Shown here: in pieces, positions 1-8,131 of the stretch | How positions within the stretch are numbered: position 1 is the stretch's first letter | How the letters are laid out: each line of letters begins with the position of its first letter | Translations under genes and position numbers: made by a program | Assembly (NCBI RefSeq): GCF_024206475.1 | Contig: NZ_JAMBPR010000065.1 | Location: forward strand, 1 to 51,191 | Length of the DNA: 51,191 nt | From: Paraburkholderia sp. CNPSo 3274 | Lineage (GTDB): Bacteria; Pseudomonadota; Gammaproteobacteria; Burkholderiales; Burkholderiaceae | Direction: 5' to 3' | The notes under the pieces: model-generated | Databases searched by the model: none | Told to the model about the DNA's origin: nothing | The model's input: the letters and a program-made list of their open reading frames with translations, nothing else

Positions 1-206
1 GCCAGAAACCGGCTCGACCAACGGCTAATGAAGCGGGAGTCACAGCGCAGCCGCTGCATGATCGCCTCACGTGTCTCTCCGTCGTCAAGCATCAGGATCA
101 ACCGGGCACGCCGCGTGTCTGCTGCGCGCACCGTTTGACTACGAGCCGCCGACAGCAATTGTTTGCGCTCAAGCGTGGTTAAGTTCATCTTTTCCATGTG
201 TTTCAT
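1..206 (-). CDS. IS630-type transposase, N-terminal part (runs off the window)
   Basis: The minus-strand frame begins at one of three in-frame ATGs (206, 197 or 188) and stays open to the window edge. The visible protein has the helix-turn-helix start of IS630-family transposases: LTTLERKQLL, then a basic RRARLILML segment, then a second helix ending DSRFISRWSSRF. The catalytic DDE domain lies outside the window. In an intact IS630 element the enzyme cuts at TA targets. I cannot tell whether the rest is complete. No clear ribosome site decides between the starts; the longest is given. The family call rests on my recognition of the motif order. Confidence 0.6.
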   Translation of the reverse strand, partial: MKHMEKMNLTTLERKQLLSAARSQTVRAADTRRARLILMLDDGETREAIMQRLRCDSRFISRWSSRFL

Positions 207-248
207 TGAATACCAAATAAGGTGCTTTTTCAATGACGCAATGGACTA

Positions 249-360
249 GCGGTTTGAGCGGCTTTCTTTTGCCTACTTTTCTTTGCCGCTGCAAAGAAAA
301 GTAGGTGCCGCCCCGCACAGGGGCAACCCAGGCAGACCGACGCAAAAACAAGGAAATGCC
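249..360 (+). repeat. Dispersed hairpin repeat, copy A
   Basis: About 112 bp that recurs near the right end (50417-50491 inverted and truncated, 50749-50857 direct). It holds a perfect 15-bp inverted repeat (CCTACTTTTCTTTGC and complement, loop CGCT) and then a GCCCC/GGGGC hairpin. Short open frames in it recur because the repeat recurs, not because it codes. Position between a transposase gene and the 3' end of a regulator gene fits an intergenic element. Confidence 0.8.
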
Positions 361-388
361 AATGGTTTAAAACCGCACACAAAGACGC

Positions 389-1207
389 TCAGTCTTCCTC
401 ACCTTCAGGAATTTCACCTTCAAACTCATCGCCATACTCGCTGCGGGCTTCACCGGCCGGCTCCCGAGCAGCATGCTCACCAAACCGCTCGGCAAACCCC
501 ACCTCGCCATCCGGCACAAACACATACCCGTGCCCCCACACCGTCTGAAGATAGCGCGGCTCAGAAGGATCGGTTTCTATGAGCCGCCGCAAACGCCAGA
601 TCGCGACATCGAGACTACGGTTCCGATACCGCCCAGCCTCCCCATACACGATTTCGATAATGCGCTCGCGTGAAAGAATCGTCATCGAGTGATTGACGAA
701 CAGCTTGAGAAACGCGAATTCGCTAGAACGCAGCGGCATGCGGACTTCGTCGCGATACAGCTCCCGCGAACGGAAATCGAGTTCAAAAGGGCCAAAGCGA
801 AACGATTCCCGGCTCTCCGGCGCGCCCGTGAGGTTCGAAATGCTGCGCCGGCGCATGACAGAACGAATGCGCGCCACAAGCTCGCCCGGATCGAACGGCT
901 TGCCCACGTAGTCGTCGGCGCCGAATTCGAGGCCCAGCACGCGGTCGATCACTTCGTTGCGCGCGGTTAGCATGATGACAGGCAAGTCGTCGCCGCTTTC
1001 GCGCAAGGCGCGCAGCGCGCTGATGCCATCCACGTCCGGCATCATGATATCGAGCACGACAACCTGCGGCCGCTCGGAGCGCAGCCGCTCCTGCATCGCG
1101 CGCACGGATGGCAGTGTCGTGACAGTCAAGCCACGCATCTGCAGATATTCGGCCGTGACGTCGCGCACGACCGGATCGTCGTCGACGAGAAAGATATTGT
1201 TTGCCAT
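389..1207 (-). CDS. OmpR/TorR-type response regulator, orphan
   Basis: A two-component transcription regulator of 272 aa. The receiver domain covers about residues 4-115, with acidic pocket D10/D11, phosphoacceptor D53, T81 and K103 all present. A winged-helix DNA-binding domain covers about 145-235 and ends in RYLQTVWGHGYVFVPDG. A highly acidic tail of about 35 residues follows. The start at 1207 (MANNIFLVDDD) is preferred over an upstream in-frame ATG at 1243 because it puts the first beta strand at the N-terminus. No kinase gene adjoins it. Its effector domain is clearly related to that of the regulator at 3345-4112, so it may be a duplicated regulator answering to the same or another kinase. 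The target is unknown. Confidence 0.92.
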   Translation of the reverse strand: MANNIFLVDDDPVVRDVTAEYLQMRGLTVTTLPSVRAMQERLRSERPQVVVLDIMMPDVDGISALRALRESGDDLPVIMLTARNEVIDRVLGLEFGADDYVGKPFDPGELVARIRSVMRRRSISNLTGAPESRESFRFGPFELDFRSRELYRDEVRMPLRSSEFAFLKLFVNHSMTILSRERIIEIVYGEAGRYRNRSLDVAIWRLRRLIETDPSEPRYLQTVWGHGYVFVPDGEVGFAERFGEHAAREPAGEARSEYGDEFEGEIPEGEED

Positions 1208-1292
1208 GCGTAAATCGTAAGGGACGAGAACGAGCCGGTACAAGCCCGCAGCCTTACCAATCCTTTCCCGCGCCTCGCGCGGGATACCAGGT

Positions 1293-1910
1293 TTACTGGT
1301 CGCTCGAAGCGGACTGGAACGAATTGCCCAATTGCGTCTGGTCGATCACCATACTGTCCAACAGCCCCTTGAGCTTCACCGCCGCGCTCGAATAGCGGTC
1401 GGTGCCGAGGCCGCGCACTTCGTAACGCCCCGTAACGGCAATATGGTTATGCATGAAGATCGTCAGGTTGATCGTCGAAAGATAGGCCCGGCTTTCGTCG
1501 CTGAACGTCGGCTTGCCGAATTCGATCGATGCGTTATACACGAGCCGTCCTTCACAACTCACCGGCTCGGTTCCGGCGCCATAGACGTCCGAAGTCACGC
1601 CGCGCTGAGAGAGCACGAGCTGCAACGAGGGCACGAAGTCTCCCGACGTAACCATGGGATTGTTCTCGATGCAGATCGAACTGAGATTGACCGGCCGGCC
1701 CGACACGAATTTAGGCGAGGAGTAATTTGACGCGACCGCGTAACCCGCCTGAATCACGGAGCCAGTCGCGTCGGCCGCAGTGATGAGCGTCCATGCGCAA
1801 CCGTTGAGCGCGAGCGCCGCGGCGCATGCGGCGCATGCGGCGCATGCGGCGCCGAGTTTCACCGTGCGCGCGCTCGCACGGCTGACGTATGACGCGATTT
1901 CATGTGGCAT
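1293..1910 (-). CDS. Predicted lipoprotein, function unknown
   Basis: A 205-aa protein starting MPHEIASYVSRASARTVKLG. It has a positively charged N-terminus, an Ala/Cys-rich hydrophobic stretch and a lipobox LNGC, so it is probably lipid-anchored after signal peptidase II cleavage. The mature part has no domain I recognise; it looks beta-rich, with two Cys (SICIE, VSCEG) that could form a disulfide. The signal sequence contains three tandem copies of a 9-bp unit (1822-1848) that encode Ala-Cys-Ala repeats. A longer in-frame start at 2018 would place about 36 residues before the signal peptide and is therefore rejected. It is transcribed in the same direction as the regulator at 389-1207. Confidence 0.75.
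   Translation of the reverse strand: MPHEIASYVSRASARTVKLGAACAACAACAAALALNGCAWTLITAADATGSVIQAGYAVASNYSSPKFVSGRPVNLSSICIENNPMVTSGDFVPSLQLVLSQRGVTSDVYGAGTEPVSCEGRLVYNASIEFGKPTFSDESRAYLSTINLTIFMHNHIAVTGRYEVRGLGTDRYSSAAVKLKGLLDSMVIDQTQLGNSFQSASSDQ
1822..1848. repeat. Three tandem 9-bp repeats in a signal peptide
   Basis: The unit GCGCATGCG occurs three times in a row inside the lipoprotein signal sequence. Gain or loss of a unit would keep the reading frame and change the length of the hydrophobic core by three residues. Confidence 0.85.
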
Positions 1911-2342
1911 GGGAGCGGATACCCGATGCGTTGATGGGCTGCGCGGAACATGACACGTTCCCGGCAGGACTTGCCACGCATGATCGGTGCAAAGCGATAC
2001 GCGCGATAGCCGGGACATCGGTCAATGTTGAATGCCACTTTCCACTTCTTCAAAAACCTCCCGCTCGGTAAGGAGTTGAACGGCGATCGTGCGCGCTTTT
2101 TCAACGCAAAGGCGCGCACCACAAGCGGTCGACGACCTTGGGTCATTACCGGGCTCGGCTGCGCGTGTAATGTTTCGTAAGCGCTCCTGCATTCTCCCCG
2201 CTGAGTGAGACATTGCGGATGCACCGCCGCGCTATCGTTCTCACTGCAGTTCTCAATGCGGCGCCTCGCATCTTTGCGACGCCGGACGAGCCACACGCTG
2301 CACCTGTCTTTCTCCTGCTATTTCAACATGATCATGGCTGCC
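1911..2342. other. Divergent intergenic region
   Basis: About 430 bp between the lipoprotein gene (minus) and the LprI-like gene (plus). It must carry both promoters. I see an 8-bp inverted repeat GTGCGCGC at 2089-2096 with its complement at 2112-2119, but no clear -35/-10 pair. Open frames here have no recognisable product. Confidence 0.5.
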
Positions 2343-3266
2343 ATGAACCGAGAACCGAAAATCCGTCGCGCCCCCTTCTTCAAGCGCGGCCTGAACGCTG
2401 CTGCGATCGCGCTGTTCGCGTCGCTCGCTGGCTCGCCGTTCGCACACGCTGCAAGCTTTCACTGCCCGCATAACGCGTCCGCTTCCGAGCGGCTCGTGTG
2501 CAACGATCCGACGCTCTCCGCGCTCGACGACAAACTGGCCGCGCTCTATCGCAGCGCGTTCGACACGACCACCGACACGACCGCGCTCGAGGCCGACCGC
2601 GTGAGCCAGTGGCAATGGCGCCAGCACAACTGCAAAGACAAGGCGTGCGTCACGGACTGGTACGACCGCCGTATCGCCGAACTCGAAGGCGATCTCAAGC
2701 ACGGCAAGCAGGCTGCCGTCCGCCGCGTGAAGGAAGGCGTCGTGGACCAGCACCTGGCCCCGTCGGCACAGGACGCCGTGCTCGAAATGCACGGCATCCC
2801 GCCCGCGCCGAAGGACGATAGCGCAGCGGCCACACCCTCTGCAGACAGCGCGAAAAGCGTGAAGAAAGCAGGCGCGAAGGCCGCGGCTGCCGAACCCAAT
2901 GCGCCGCTGCACCTGCAAAAGATGCCGAGCGGCGTGGCCGCTGACGCGCGCCAGACGCGGCTCGCGCAAGCGCACGCCCATCGCCTGCCCACGAAGGATG
3001 CCGCACCGTCCGGTGATGTCTCCGCGATGACCGCGAAAATGGCTGGCGCGAACTCGGCATTCGCCAAAGCGGCAGGCATGGCGTCCATCGACACGCCGCC
3101 CGCTCAGCCCGCGAGCCCCGCGGCCACCGAAGCAGCCGCAAAGCCGGCGGACCAGCCGAGCGTACAGCAGGGCGTGAGCGCACTCAACTGCGCATCCGTC
3201 GCGTCGACGGAACCCGCGCACGCTACGCAAGCGTCCATCGAGCAAGGCGCCGTCGCCATGAAGTAA
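2343..3266 (+). CDS. Secreted LprI/DUF1311-like protein with long disordered tail
   Basis: A 307-aa exported protein. Residues 1 to about 38 form a signal peptide ending in PFAHA. The next 85 residues match the DUF1311/LprI pattern: Cys pairs in FHCPHNASASERLVCND and HNCKDKACVTDWYDRRI, plus SALDDKLAALYR. LprI family members have been linked to lysozyme inhibition in other bacteria; that role is not shown here. The remaining ~170 residues are Ala/Pro/Lys-rich and probably unstructured. In-frame ATGs at 2328 and 2334 are alternatives, and none has a convincing ribosome site. 2343 gives a normal signal peptide. Confidence 0.75.
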   Translation: MNREPKIRRAPFFKRGLNAAAIALFASLAGSPFAHAASFHCPHNASASERLVCNDPTLSALDDKLAALYRSAFDTTTDTTALEADRVSQWQWRQHNCKDKACVTDWYDRRIAELEGDLKHGKQAAVRRVKEGVVDQHLAPSAQDAVLEMHGIPPAPKDDSAAATPSADSAKSVKKAGAKAAAAEPNAPLHLQKMPSGVAADARQTRLAQAHAHRLPTKDAAPSGDVSAMTAKMAGANSAFAKAAGMASIDTPPAQPASPAATEAAAKPADQPSVQQGVSALNCASVASTEPAHATQASIEQGAVAMK

Positions 3267-3344
3267 GGGGCCATGTAAGCTACGGCAAGAAATCTGCGGT
3301 CGCGCGCTGTTCTGCCGGTTGTCGATATCAAATAAAATACGGCG

Positions 3345-4112
3345 ATGAGTCCACACGTTCTCATCGTCGACGACGATCCGGTCGTGCGCGATCTCCTCTC
3401 CGGCTTTCTTCGAGCCAATGGTTTCGAAGCCTCGGTCCTCCACGACGGCACGCATCTCGGCGCGCGGCTGGAACGCGAGCGGCCATCGGTCGTCGTGCTC
3501 GACGTCATGATGCCCCGCACCGACGGCTTGCGTGCCCTTGCCGCCCTGCGCGCGCAAGGTGACGACATTCCGGTGATCTTCGCCTCTGCGCGCGGCACAG
3601 TGGGCGACCGCATTGCGGGTCTTACGCTGGGCGCGGACGACTACGTAGCCAAGCCTTTCGATCCCCACGAACTGCTGCTGCGTATCCAGACCGTGCTGCG
3701 CCGGCGCGGCAACGGACCCGCGGGCGCACCCGTGGCGCGCGAACGCTACCGCTTCGGCGCCTTCGAGCTCGATTTCATGGCGCGCACGCTCGAACGGGAC
3801 GGCAAGCGCATACCGTTGCGCAGCAGTGAGTTCGTGCTCCTGAAGATTTTCACGGAGCATCCGTATCGCGTGCTTTCACGCGTGCTGATTCACGACCTGC
3901 TCCACGCAGACGGCCTGGAATTTAACGAGCGCAGTCTCGACGTACCGGTCTGGCGCTTGCGCCGCGTGATCGAAGACAATCCTGCACAGCCGCGCTACGT
4001 GCAGACCCTGCGCGGCAAGGGCTACGTGTTCGTGCCGCAGAGCGGGGCCGGCATTGAAGGCGACAACGACACTCCCACAGCAGACGACAGCGGCCGCAGC
4101 CTGAACGCGTAA
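3345..4112 (+). CDS. OmpR/TorR-type response regulator paired with kinase
   Basis: A 255-aa two-component regulator. The receiver has D10/D11, phosphoacceptor D53, Ser at the switch position 81 and K103. The winged-helix domain (about 130-230) ends RYVQTLRGKGYVFVPQ. The sensor kinase gene begins 4 bp after its stop, so the two form an operon and almost certainly a cognate pair. It resembles the orphan regulator at 389-1207 across both domains, including the PLRSSEF and RSLDV segments, which suggests a duplication. The stimulus and target genes cannot be inferred. Confidence 0.93.
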   Translation: MSPHVLIVDDDPVVRDLLSGFLRANGFEASVLHDGTHLGARLERERPSVVVLDVMMPRTDGLRALAALRAQGDDIPVIFASARGTVGDRIAGLTLGADDYVAKPFDPHELLLRIQTVLRRRGNGPAGAPVARERYRFGAFELDFMARTLERDGKRIPLRSSEFVLLKIFTEHPYRVLSRVLIHDLLHADGLEFNERSLDVPVWRLRRVIEDNPAQPRYVQTLRGKGYVFVPQSGAGIEGDNDTPTADDSGRSLNA

Positions 4113-4116
4113 TTGC

Positions 4117-5430
4117 ATGAACAATCCGTTGAATACGCTGTTCGGGCGCATGGCGCTGATGTCCGCGCTCCTGCTGTTCGCCATTCAGGCATGCTGGTTC
4201 ATCGTGTTCGCGCCGCAGCCGCGCCGCCACGAAGTGGAAGGCTTCGAGCGCGGTCTGCTGCTCATGCTGCATGCCGCGACAAGCGCGGCACCCGGTACGG
4301 CGACGAGCGCGGCACCCAGCGCGCCCCCCAACGAAATGGACCTCGCGCCGGCCCTGCGCGTGCATCTCGTGCCCACGTGGAACATGCCCGCCGACGTGCG
4401 GCTCGAAGTGCCGATGCGCGAGCCGCTCGCCGACTTGCGCAAGCAACTTCTGCGCGACCTGCCGCCCGGCACCGAGATTCTCGCCGACCTGCGCCATCGC
4501 GAAGCCCTGTGGGTGCGTTTCGCGGGCCAGCCCACGTGGATCGTCGCGCCGGTCGATCTGCCGCCGCCGCGCAACTTGCTGCCGCTGTTCGGTTCGATGC
4601 TCGCCATCTCGCTGCTTCTCGCGCTGCTCGCCATGTGGCAAATGCAGCGGCCGCTTTCGCTCGTAGCCCAGGCCGCGCGCGCGTTCGGCACCGGCCATCG
4701 TCCCGCGCCCGTCAAGCAGCACGGGCCGCGCGAATTGCGCGAACTGATCGGCTCGTTCAACGGCATGATGAAGCAGCTCAACGAAGCCGACGACGATCAG
4801 GCCGTCATGCTCGCGGGCGTCGCTCACGATCTCAAGTCACCGCTCACGCGCCTGAAACTGCGTGCGAGCATGATGGGCTCGGAGCGCGAGCGCGAACAGC
4901 TCATCCGCGAAGTCGATTCGCTCAACGATATCGTCCAGCAGTTTCTGGAATTTGCGCGGCAGCGGCCCGAATCGGGTCCCGAAGTGGAAGTCGATGCGCT
5001 GCTGCGCGAGCAGTTCTTTTCCGATGCCGGCGACGACCACGATGCCCTCATCAGGCTCGATCTGTGCGCGGGCTCGGCGTTTCGGCTGCCGCGCACGCTG
5101 CTCGACCGGCTCGTGTCGAATCTCGTCGACAATGCGCTCGAGCATGGCGTACCGCCCGTGGAAATCGCCACGCGCCGCGAAGGCGCGCAGTGGATCGTCG
5201 AAGTGCGCGATCATGGCCCCGGCATCCCACCGGAGCGCGTGGCCTCGGCGATCAAACCCTTCGTACGCCTTGACGAAGCGCGCGGCGGCGAAGGCCATTG
5301 CGGGCTGGGGCTCGCCATCGTGACGCGCCTCACGCGCAATCAGGGTGGCCGCTGCGAGTTGTCCAATCACCTCGAAGGCGGGCTGCGCGTGCGTATCGCG
5401 CTACCGGCCGATGCACGGGCCGCTGGGTAA
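4117..5430 (+). CDS. Sensor histidine kinase
   Basis: A 437-aa inner-membrane kinase. TM1 is at about residues 8-31 and TM2 at about 153-173, enclosing a ~120-residue periplasmic sensor domain. A HAMP-like segment leads into the H box VAHDLKSPLTRLKL, with the phosphorylated His at 237. N box (SNLVDNALEHG), G1 (RDHGPGIPP) and G2 (GHCGLGLAIV) are intact, so it should be active. It lies 4 bp downstream of its response regulator. The layout resembles EnvZ/RisS-type kinases, but the periplasmic sequence gives no hint of the signal. Confidence 0.92.
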   Translation: MNNPLNTLFGRMALMSALLLFAIQACWFIVFAPQPRRHEVEGFERGLLLMLHAATSAAPGTATSAAPSAPPNEMDLAPALRVHLVPTWNMPADVRLEVPMREPLADLRKQLLRDLPPGTEILADLRHREALWVRFAGQPTWIVAPVDLPPPRNLLPLFGSMLAISLLLALLAMWQMQRPLSLVAQAARAFGTGHRPAPVKQHGPRELRELIGSFNGMMKQLNEADDDQAVMLAGVAHDLKSPLTRLKLRASMMGSEREREQLIREVDSLNDIVQQFLEFARQRPESGPEVEVDALLREQFFSDAGDDHDALIRLDLCAGSAFRLPRTLLDRLVSNLVDNALEHGVPPVEIATRREGAQWIVEVRDHGPGIPPERVASAIKPFVRLDEARGGEGHCGLGLAIVTRLTRNQGGRCELSNHLEGGLRVRIALPADARAAG

Positions 5431-5478
5431 GTCCTTTATGGCCCTCCGATTGCCCGTTGATTCTTCGCTGCGCGCCGC

Positions 5479-6411
5479 TCAGACCACGAGCCGGCCGCGC
5501 AGGCGATTCACCGTATCGTACGCAAGGCCGAGGCCCACGGTGAGATAGCGGTTGAGGTCCCCGTAGCTTCCCTGCACCGCGTCGAACGCGGCCTGCAGAT
5601 AGCTGGCCTGCACGGGCGGCGACACGTTGACCGAATCCACGCCCGTTGAGCGCCACGCATCGGTCAGCATGAAATCCTTCACGATGATTTCGAGCGGCAC
5701 GTTTGCGATCAGTAGCAACAGCGCGCACGCCCAGCCCACCACGTCCACGCCTGTCCCAGCCGTGATCAACAGCGGCCCCGGCGCGTCCGCGATATGTTCG
5801 AGCAGCGCGCCGTAGATCGAACATTGCATGCGGCCAGTCACGAGCGTGCGCCAATGCGTTTGCATCGCCGCATCCAGTTCGCCGGCCAGCATTCCAGCGA
5901 ACGACGGCCGCTCGAGCGTGCCCAGCACATTGAGCGCGAGGTAACTGGCCGTGGCGGGTGTCATGTCGGGCGCCGCGTCGATTTCCGCAGGCGTGCGCAA
6001 ATCGTAGACGTTGGAAAGCGCCATGCGCGCAAGCGTCGCGGCGTCGGCTGCGTTCGGGGAGAGCGCGTCGGAGCGGTAAATCAAGGCGCGGCGCACGTGC
6101 GCGCCGTCGCTCGTCGAGTAGCCCGGTGCAGCGCCGCCCAGATCACGGAAGTTCGCGACGGAACCGATGACGGGCGTCGGCGCGTCCTGCGCGCCGTCGC
6201 CTCCGGTGTATTCGCCGCCACACGCACTCAGCAACGTGCTGGCGCAGCCGCTCAGCGCAAGCAAGCTCACCGTGCCCTTGAGCAGCGCGCGGCGCGGCGG
6301 GTTGGCGACTGCGCCGCCGCCACTGCGGTTGAAGTTGCCGGTCGCGGCCACAGGCAAACGCTTACGCGCCTGCGCGAACGAAGAAGTGTAGGCGGAGAAA
6401 GGCAAATTCAT
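5479..6411 (-). CDS. Tat-exported lipoprotein with degenerate tyrosine-phosphatase domain
   Basis: A 310-aa protein. The N-terminus carries a twin-arginine motif (RRALLKG, R40-R41), a hydrophobic segment and a lipobox LSGC (Cys56), which suggests Tat export and lipid anchoring. The rest follows the Y_phosphatase3 family: VANFRDLGG, then IYRSDAL, then VYDLRTPAEID. The P-loop, normally HCxAGKDRTG, reads LITAGTGVDVVGW at about residues 215-227. The catalytic Cys and the Arg are both gone, while the following helix WACALLLLIANVPLEIIVKDFML is kept. It is probably a pseudo-enzyme that binds rather than cleaves a phosphoester. It is convergent with the kinase gene, with a gap of under 50 bp. Confidence 0.8.
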   Translation of the reverse strand: MNLPFSAYTSSFAQARKRLPVAATGNFNRSGGGAVANPPRRALLKGTVSLLALSGCASTLLSACGGEYTGGDGAQDAPTPVIGSVANFRDLGGAAPGYSTSDGAHVRRALIYRSDALSPNAADAATLARMALSNVYDLRTPAEIDAAPDMTPATASYLALNVLGTLERPSFAGMLAGELDAAMQTHWRTLVTGRMQCSIYGALLEHIADAPGPLLITAGTGVDVVGWACALLLLIANVPLEIIVKDFMLTDAWRSTGVDSVNVSPPVQASYLQAAFDAVQGSYGDLNRYLTVGLGLAYDTVNRLRGRLVV

Positions 6412-6840
6412 CGGTTGGCAGCTAATGTTGGGAACCCGCAGTTCGAGCGGGCCGCTGCAACGTCGCGCGTCGCATGCGTTCGGAAAGGGCGCAGTTTACC
6501 GGCAGATGCGCCTGAATAGGTAAAAGCGCAAAACACCGTAATAATTCTTTCCGACTTCCGGTGCATTGCGCACTGACATTCTCCGCCGGTTTCTATTTAT
6601 ATTCTTACCGGACCTTTCCATTTACACACAACAGGTAATTCTGGTGCTAATGCGCGGTTATTTCCCGCTTCAATCCATGCTTGAATATCGGCTGCACGGG
6701 GCATTTTCTTTATAGATCCTCCAAGTCCTTTCCAAATATTATTCTTGACGCTCTTTGTCGCGCTTTTATAATCGCCCGTGAATTCAGGCATTCGCCTGGC
6801 CGTCGTGGCAGTCATCGGCTGCCCCTGGGAGTACTACGTC
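6412..6840. other. AT-richer intergenic region upstream of flhC
   Basis: About 430 bp between divergent genes. The part from about 6530 to 6780 is visibly richer in A+T than its surroundings. A 72-codon minus-strand frame (6597-6815) has no recognised product. I looked for an flhD gene or remnant here and found none. Confidence 0.5.
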
Positions 6841-7539
6841 ATGTACAAAGGCAGTGTGACCGAAGAAGCGCGTGAAGTGCTGCGCGCAATCGAGCTGATC
6901 CAGCTGGGCGCACGCATGCCTGTGCTCGAAAAAGAACTGACGCTTTCGCGCAATCGTTTGATCAGACTTTATCGGGAACTCAAGAATGCTTCGCCGCCCA
7001 AGGGTATGTTGCCGTTTTCGGCGGACTGGTATTTCACGTGGCTGCCGAACATTCATGCGTCGCTCTTCTACAACATCTATCTTTTCCTCACGGATAGAGC
7101 GAAATGCAGTCGGCTCGATGCCCTCACGCGGGCGTACCGCCTTTATCTCGAGCACTGCGAAAGCGCCGAAACCGAACGCGTATTGAGCTTCACGCGGGCG
7201 TGGACGCTGCTGCGCTTCTTCGAAGGCGGCCTGCTCACGCTGTCGAGCTGCACCGTTTGCTCAGGCCGTTTCGTGCGCCACGTGCGCGACGCACACAAGC
7301 CCACCGCCTGCTGCATTTGCATGCCGCCCGCGCGCGCCGGCATGACGCGCGCCGCACGCGCGAGCCGCAATACGGAAACCGACACCCCGGCGTCCACCTC
7401 CGCCACGCGAGGCCGCGCCGCAGCAGCGCTGGGCGAGCTATCGGGCACCATGCGCGACACGCTCGCCGAAGTCACGCGCGCCCTCGATCCGAAGCGTTCA
7501 GCGAACCGCTTGCGCCTGGTCGCTTCGGTTCCCGTCTAA
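6841..7539 (+). CDS. flhC: FlhC-like flagellar master regulator, no flhD neighbour
   Basis: A 232-aa homologue of FlhC, the DNA-binding partner in the FlhD4C2 activator of flagellar class 2 promoters. It matches E. coli FlhC along its length from memory: IELIQLGARMPVLE, LSRNRLIRLYRELK, SPPKGMLPFSADW, then RAWTLLRFFEGGLLTLSSC. The four zinc ligands C137, C140, C157 and C160 fall at the same numbers as in E. coli. The last ~55 residues are an extra Ala/Arg/Thr-rich tail. ATG at 6841 is chosen because the family match begins there; an upstream in-frame start would add 21 unrelated residues. No flhD or other flagellar gene is next to it, so it may be an accessory paralogue using FlhD from elsewhere. 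Confidence 0.88.
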   Translation: MYKGSVTEEAREVLRAIELIQLGARMPVLEKELTLSRNRLIRLYRELKNASPPKGMLPFSADWYFTWLPNIHASLFYNIYLFLTDRAKCSRLDALTRAYRLYLEHCESAETERVLSFTRAWTLLRFFEGGLLTLSSCTVCSGRFVRHVRDAHKPTACCICMPPARAGMTRAARASRNTETDTPASTSATRGRAAAALGELSGTMRDTLAEVTRALDPKRSANRLRLVASVPV

Positions 7540-7556
7540 GCGAAAGCAGACGTTCC

Positions 7557-8108
7557 TCACCTCACATCCTCATCGCGCTCTGCATCCGCCTGCAGAGCGC
7601 GAATATTGCACGCGCAAATCCGGCAGATTGCTTTGTGATCCTGATGAACGTGCCGATTCTGGAGAAGTTCGCATTGCTGCGCCGCAAGCTCGATAGCGTG
7701 TGAGTGGGCGGCCTGCCAGATCTCCCAGGCGATCTGCGCGCCGCTTTGCGAATAGTCGTCGTTTTGATCGCGCTCGAGCGCATCGGGCAGGCGCGTGTGG
7801 ACTTGCAGATAGTGCGTGCGATAAAGCGCCTCGAAAATCTCGCGGCGTGACGGGCGCTTCAAGCTCGCCTCTTCGCGAACGTGACCGGATTTGTGAGGCG
7901 CTGAGACTTCATCCACATGCGACGTCGAGGTGTACTTCTTCTTGCGGGTGGGGAGGATCACGCGGTCGTCGCGGGGCAATACGCGCACGATGTTACGGAT
8001 ACCGATATTGTCGCAGGCTGGGTAAAAGAATTGGCCGCGGAATATCGCGAATTTTTCTGCGTTATTCGTGGCTCGTTTCACCTCCGGACCTGCGATTATT
8101 GTGGGCAT
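7557..8108 (-). CDS. Hypothetical protein with His/Cys-rich C-terminus
   Basis: A 183-aa frame starting MPTIIAGPEVKRATN, divergent from the gene at 8132. The N-terminal half is basic and the C-terminal half helical (QIAWEIWQAAHSHAIE). It ends with a run of possible metal ligands: CELLQNRHVHQDH, then CRICACN. I do not recognise the family. The ribosome site is weak, the frame is convergent with flhC (17 bp apart), and a longer frame continues upstream through the next gene, so the start is uncertain. Confidence 0.5.
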   Translation of the reverse strand: MPTIIAGPEVKRATNNAEKFAIFRGQFFYPACDNIGIRNIVRVLPRDDRVILPTRKKKYTSTSHVDEVSAPHKSGHVREEASLKRPSRREIFEALYRTHYLQVHTRLPDALERDQNDDYSQSGAQIAWEIWQAAHSHAIELAAQQCELLQNRHVHQDHKAICRICACNIRALQADAERDEDVR

Positions 8109-8131
8109 AAGAAAGTCGAAAGGAGTCGACC

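Noticed and set aside
2253..3860. A 535-codon open frame on the minus strand
   Set aside because: It is antisense to the LprI-like gene and the response regulator and has no recognised domain.
6597..6815. A 72-aa minus-strand frame with a loosely cytochrome c-like end (GLGG...MP...W)
   Set aside because: There is no CxxCH heme site, no ribosome site, and the similarity is too weak to support a gene or remnant.
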